Source of the DNA: a virus | Length of the DNA: 23,898 bases | IMG/VR virus record: IMGVR_UViG_3300008450_000447 | Location: 1-23,898 of that record | Strand: one strand, 5' to 3' | Part shown: positions 21,747 through 23,898 of the stretch, one piece after another | Layout of the letters: the number at the start of each line of letters is the position of its first letter | How positions within the stretch are numbered: position 1 is the first letter of the stretch | Translations under genes and position numbers: made by a program | The notes under the pieces: model-generated | The model's input: only the letters and a program-made list of their open reading frames with translations | Database searches by the model: none | What the model was told of the DNA's origin: nothing

Positions 21747-21973
21747 AAAAGCCGCCAAAAGATCGCGAGCAAGCAATCACGCAGGCGCGGGAATTACTCG
21801 CCGACTTTTTTGATTCTGGCATCTGCATCGCCTCTTGGGAAGAGGCAGGCGAGACATACGAGATGCACTTTAATCTCGGCAACCATTATGCGTGCGAATC
21901 AATCGCTCGCAAAGCCGAGGAAATTCTTTTTCCCATCGAGGACAATGAGGAAGAAGAGGAGGAAAACGCATGA
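21743..21973 (+). CDS. Small acidic protein of unknown function (76 aa)
   Basis: The start overlaps the endolysin stop as ATGA. The protein begins MKKPPKDREQAITQAREL, has a central segment ASWEEAGETYEMHFNLGNHY and ends with a strongly acidic tail (EDNEEEEEENA). I recognise no family. Acidic tails of this kind occur in single-strand-DNA-binding and DNA-mimic proteins, but nothing else supports such a role. It overlaps the phosphoesterase gene as ATGA and so may be expressed with it. Confidence 0.65.
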   Translation: MKKPPKDREQAITQARELLADFFDSGICIASWEEAGETYEMHFNLGNHYACESIARKAEEILFPIEDNEEEEEENA

Positions 21974-22977
21974 AACAACAATGGACAGCAATCGCTCGCG
22001 AACAACAAGGCAAGGCCCACAAGGCCGAAACCGATTCGCTAAAGGCACAAATTGAAAACTATGCGCTTACGGTCAGTGACCTTGAACGGCAACTAGGCAT
22101 CGCGCTTTCACTTGGAAACGCGAAGATCAATGCCAAAACGATAGGCATCGACATGAGTGACAGGGCCGAAGCCGTCGCCATTGCGTTAGCTTCCGATTGG
22201 CATGTCGAAGAAACCGTTGAAGCCGCATCAGTCAATGGCTTGAATGAATATCGGCTCCCGATTGCCAAGACCCGCATCCAAAAATTCTTTGCAACGATTG
22301 CAAGGTTGGCCGAGATCGAGCGTCACGGTGCCCGCATCGATGATCTGATCCTTTGGCTCGGCGGCGACTTGATGAGTGGCATGATCCACGAGGAGCTAGC
22401 AGAGACAAATTCTAAGACCCCGACGCAAACAATTCTTTGGCTACAGGAGCGACTTCTCGAAGGCATCGCCACGCTCAAGCCGCACTTCAAAAGAATTTTG
22501 ATCCCGACTTCCTACGGCAACCATGGCAGAACAACGAAGAAACCTCGCCATGGAAGCGGTGCCGCGCACAGCTACGAGTGGTTACTTTACCGCATTCTTG
22601 AGGGTCGCACGGCAGGCGATTCACAAGTCGAATGGCAGATCGCCGACAGCTATTTCAACTTCATGGAGGTTTACGATCGCCGACTTCGTTTCCATCATGG
22701 CGACGGATTGAAATTTCAAGGTGGCGTAGGGGGGTTGACCATTCCGACTGAGAAAGCCATCGCGCAATGGAACAAATCCCCAAACCGCGCCGACCTCGAT
22801 CTTTTTGGCCATTGGCACCAATACCAACAGAGCCGCACATGGTTATGCAACGGGTCGCTCATTGGCTACAACGCCTATGCTCTAAGCATCAAGGCAAGTT
22901 TCGAGCCTCCAACGCAAACCTTCTTTTTGCTGGACAAGAAGCGCGGTCGCACGATGACCGCACCAATTTTGCTATGA
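21970..22977 (+). CDS. Calcineurin-like metallophosphoesterase
   Basis: All sequence motifs of the calcineurin-type fold are present in order: SDWH (75-78; Asp76, His78), GGDLMSG (131-137; Asp133), GNHG (183-186; Asn184, His185), HHGDG (242-246) and GHWHQ (280-284; His281, His283). These ligate two metal ions for phosphoester hydrolysis of nucleic acids, nucleotides or phosphoproteins. Residues 1-60 form an added helical, charged region (EQQGKAHKAETDSLKAQIEN) that may be a coiled coil. It overlaps its neighbours as ATGA on both sides. Phage members of this family are often of unknown substrate; a role in DNA processing or recombination is one possibility. Confidence 0.88.
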   Translation: MKQQWTAIAREQQGKAHKAETDSLKAQIENYALTVSDLERQLGIALSLGNAKINAKTIGIDMSDRAEAVAIALASDWHVEETVEAASVNGLNEYRLPIAKTRIQKFFATIARLAEIERHGARIDDLILWLGGDLMSGMIHEELAETNSKTPTQTILWLQERLLEGIATLKPHFKRILIPTSYGNHGRTTKKPRHGSGAAHSYEWLLYRILEGRTAGDSQVEWQIADSYFNFMEVYDRRLRFHHGDGLKFQGGVGGLTIPTEKAIAQWNKSPNRADLDLFGHWHQYQQSRTWLCNGSLIGYNAYALSIKASFEPPTQTFFLLDKKRGRTMTAPILL

Positions 22978-23372
22978 ACTGGAAAAACACCGTCTCAAAA
23001 CTAAACGCGAAACATTATGCCTTTCCCGCCGGCTGGGACACGCGGGACGCAGTTGCCGAGCAACTCGATTGCTCTCCTGATCGCGTCGATTCCTTGCTAG
23101 CGCCAGGCTTGAAAAGCGGAGAGATTGAGAAGGCGCAATTCCCTGTGTGGGAACCACGGCTCAATCGTAAGCTTATGGTTGTTGGCTACCGTCAACGGCC
23201 CGCAGAGGCAGAGAGCGTGAAACCTGTAGCGCCAAGCGAACGCAATGAAATCATCGCCGCGCATAAACGCCATCCGCATCTCACGGCGGCACGTTTGCGA
23301 GACTACTTGAGGAAAGAACTCAAGGGCAAATATACAAAAGAGAAAATCGCCGAGATCATCAAAGCCGCTTAA
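22974..23372 (+). CDS. Possible DNA-binding protein (132 aa)
   Basis: The chosen start at 22974 is an ATGA overlap with the phosphoesterase gene; an upstream in-frame ATG lies inside it. Residues 17-60, starting FPAGWDTRDAVAEQLDCSPD and followed by DSLLAPGLKSGEIEKAQFP, look like a winged-helix motif: a helix, turn, recognition helix and a short strand pair. A second helical region, about 95-132, is basic (HLTAARLRDYLRKELKGKYT). The two-part, basic, cytoplasmic protein suggests DNA binding, perhaps regulation or packaging. I recognise no specific family. It ends just before a terminator-like hairpin. Confidence 0.6.
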   Translation: MNWKNTVSKLNAKHYAFPAGWDTRDAVAEQLDCSPDRVDSLLAPGLKSGEIEKAQFPVWEPRLNRKLMVVGYRQRPAEAESVKPVAPSERNEIIAAHKRHPHLTAARLRDYLRKELKGKYTKEKIAEIIKAA

Positions 23373-23387
23373 ACAGGGCTTTTGAAC

Positions 23388-23413
23388 CGATCAATTTTTT
23401 GTCGATTTTTTTT
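23388..23413 (+). terminator. Terminator-like hairpin with T8 tract
   Basis: CGA and CAA (23388-23390 and 23392-23394, with one bulged T) pair with TTG and TCG (23399-23404) around a TTTT loop, followed by A and eight T (23406-23413). The stem is short, but the T-tract and position after the last gene of the chain support a terminator. Confidence 0.5.
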
Positions 23414-23414
23414 G

Positions 23415-23443
23415 TTTACATCATCGCGTCTTCGCGGTTTGAT
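23415..23443 (+). promoter_or_regulatory. Candidate sigma70-like promoter
   Basis: TTTACA (23415-23420, 5 of 6) and TTTGAT (23438-23443, 4 of 6) are separated by 17 bases. It directly follows the terminator-like hairpin, and the spacer contains a small CGCG-TCTT-CGCG hairpin (23425-23436) that could be an operator or chance. It would drive the two genes at 23507 and 23754. Confidence 0.35.
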
Positions 23444-23506
23444 GTCTTCAAGCAAGCGGGCAACCGTGAGCGAAACTAGAAATAAAAATCCAAATAGAAA
23501 TAGAAA

Positions 23507-23752
23507 ATGAATACAGCAAAAATCGTAATCGCAGACGGGCAAAAGGTAAAAGTTCAATGCCAAACTCCGCTTAAAGGCATGGTGCCAGTGATTGAGCTTT
23601 TAGGCTACAAATTCACTGGATTTAACAAGAATTGCTATTGCCGTGCCGAGCTTCGCGACCTTCCTGTTTTTTCTGGCCTTTGCGGGCCAATGTGGGATGG
23701 CGGAAATATTCGCTATGAAACGCAAGAAGCTTATAACTTGCTTTCTAAATAA
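23507..23752 (+). CDS. Small protein of unknown function (81 aa)
   Basis: The gene follows 134 bases that hold a terminator-like hairpin and a promoter-like site, so it probably begins a separate transcript. The leader is A-rich (about 45 bases of mostly A, T and few C) without a clear Shine-Dalgarno. The protein begins MNTAKIVIADGQKVKVQCQT and has four Cys (18, 43, 45, 59), three within a Phe-Asn-x-Asn-Cys-Tyr-Cys context, plus Trp63. A metal site is conceivable. No family is recognised. Confidence 0.65.
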   Translation: MNTAKIVIADGQKVKVQCQTPLKGMVPVIELLGYKFTGFNKNCYCRAELRDLPVFSGLCGPMWDGGNIRYETQEAYNLLSK

Positions 23753-23753
23753 A

Positions 23754-23898
23754 ATGAGGCTCTATCTTTGTTCTGCCACTAGCCCGATCGGCATCTTCTC
23801 TGATTACGTCTGGGCATCCAACCGAGACCAAGCCGTTCGCAAATTCTATGACGCCCACGGCTGCATGCCGAATCACATTTTTCTTGAAAGGAAATCAA
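23754..23898 (+). CDS. Small protein of unknown function, cut by the window end
   Basis: An ATG one base after the previous stop opens a frame that is still open at the last base (48 codons). It encodes MRLYLCSATSPIGIFSDYVW, then a helix-like ASNRDQAVRKFYDAHG and a Cys-Met-Pro-Asn-His segment ending ERKS. The Trp-Ala-x-Asn-Arg-Asp-Gln-Ala pattern suggests a small mixed alpha-beta protein, but I recognise no family. Its length is unknown because the frame is truncated by the window edge, not by a stop. Confidence 0.5.
   Translation, partial: MRLYLCSATSPIGIFSDYVWASNRDQAVRKFYDAHGCMPNHIFLERKS

Noticed and set aside
1-23898. tRNA genes, integrase or attachment sites
   Set aside because: No cloverleaf, recombinase motif or duplicated att-like core was found by eye; a dedicated search was not possible.

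Overview
This window is a contiguous piece of a tailed double-stranded DNA phage (or prophage) genome. All 36 coding segments I support, counting the frameshifted extension and two genes cut by the window edges, lie on the + strand and are tightly packed. A tape-measure protein, a small tail-tube candidate, a frameshifting tail-assembly chaperone and the absence of any contractile sheath or baseplate gene point to a siphovirus-like particle. No integrase, replication gene or tRNA was seen, so lifestyle is open. The host cannot be fixed from sequence. A lipobox protein in the lysis cassette fits a Gram-negative (diderm) host. Most starts lack a Shine-Dalgarno sequence, which suggests a lineage with weak SD use; a Verrucomicrobiota-type host is only an impression from memory of similar small tail genes.

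Layout. (1) Positions 1-7841, DNA packaging and head: end of the terminase large subunit, a small unknown gene, a gpW-like head-completion protein, a portal with an unusual C-terminal extension, four structural or unknown genes including a repeat-rich fibre-like protein, a prohead protease fused to a scaffold-like tail, a decoration protein and the major capsid protein. A strong intrinsic terminator follows. (2) Positions 7908-11487, glycan-modification cassette: a promoter-like site, then a two-domain family 2 glycosyltransferase, a glycosyltransferase-methyltransferase fusion and a GT32-like sugar transferase. It sits between capsid and connector genes and has no terminator of its own. (3) Positions 11492-16913, neck and tail: connector, tail-terminator candidate, tail-tube candidate, a chaperone pair with an A AAA AAC -1 slippery site, a neck or minor tail candidate and the tape measure. 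(4) Positions 16916-20613, tail tip and fibre: small unknown proteins, two of them with AT-rich central modules, and a 577-residue fibre-like protein. (5) Positions 20610-21746, lysis: two small membrane proteins, a small lipoprotein and an M15-type endolysin. (6) Positions 21743-23372: a small acidic protein, a calcineurin-like phosphoesterase and a possible DNA-binding protein, followed by a terminator-like hairpin. (7) Positions 23415-23898: a promoter-like site and two small genes, the second cut by the window edge.

Most genes are chained by ATGA or TAATG stop/start overlaps, so translational coupling seems to be the main expression mode. The most unusual parts are the glycosyltransferase cassette built partly from a duplicated domain, the fibre-like 25-residue-repeat protein inside the head module, the perfect -1 frameshift signal, and the base-composition mosaic in the tail-tip genes.
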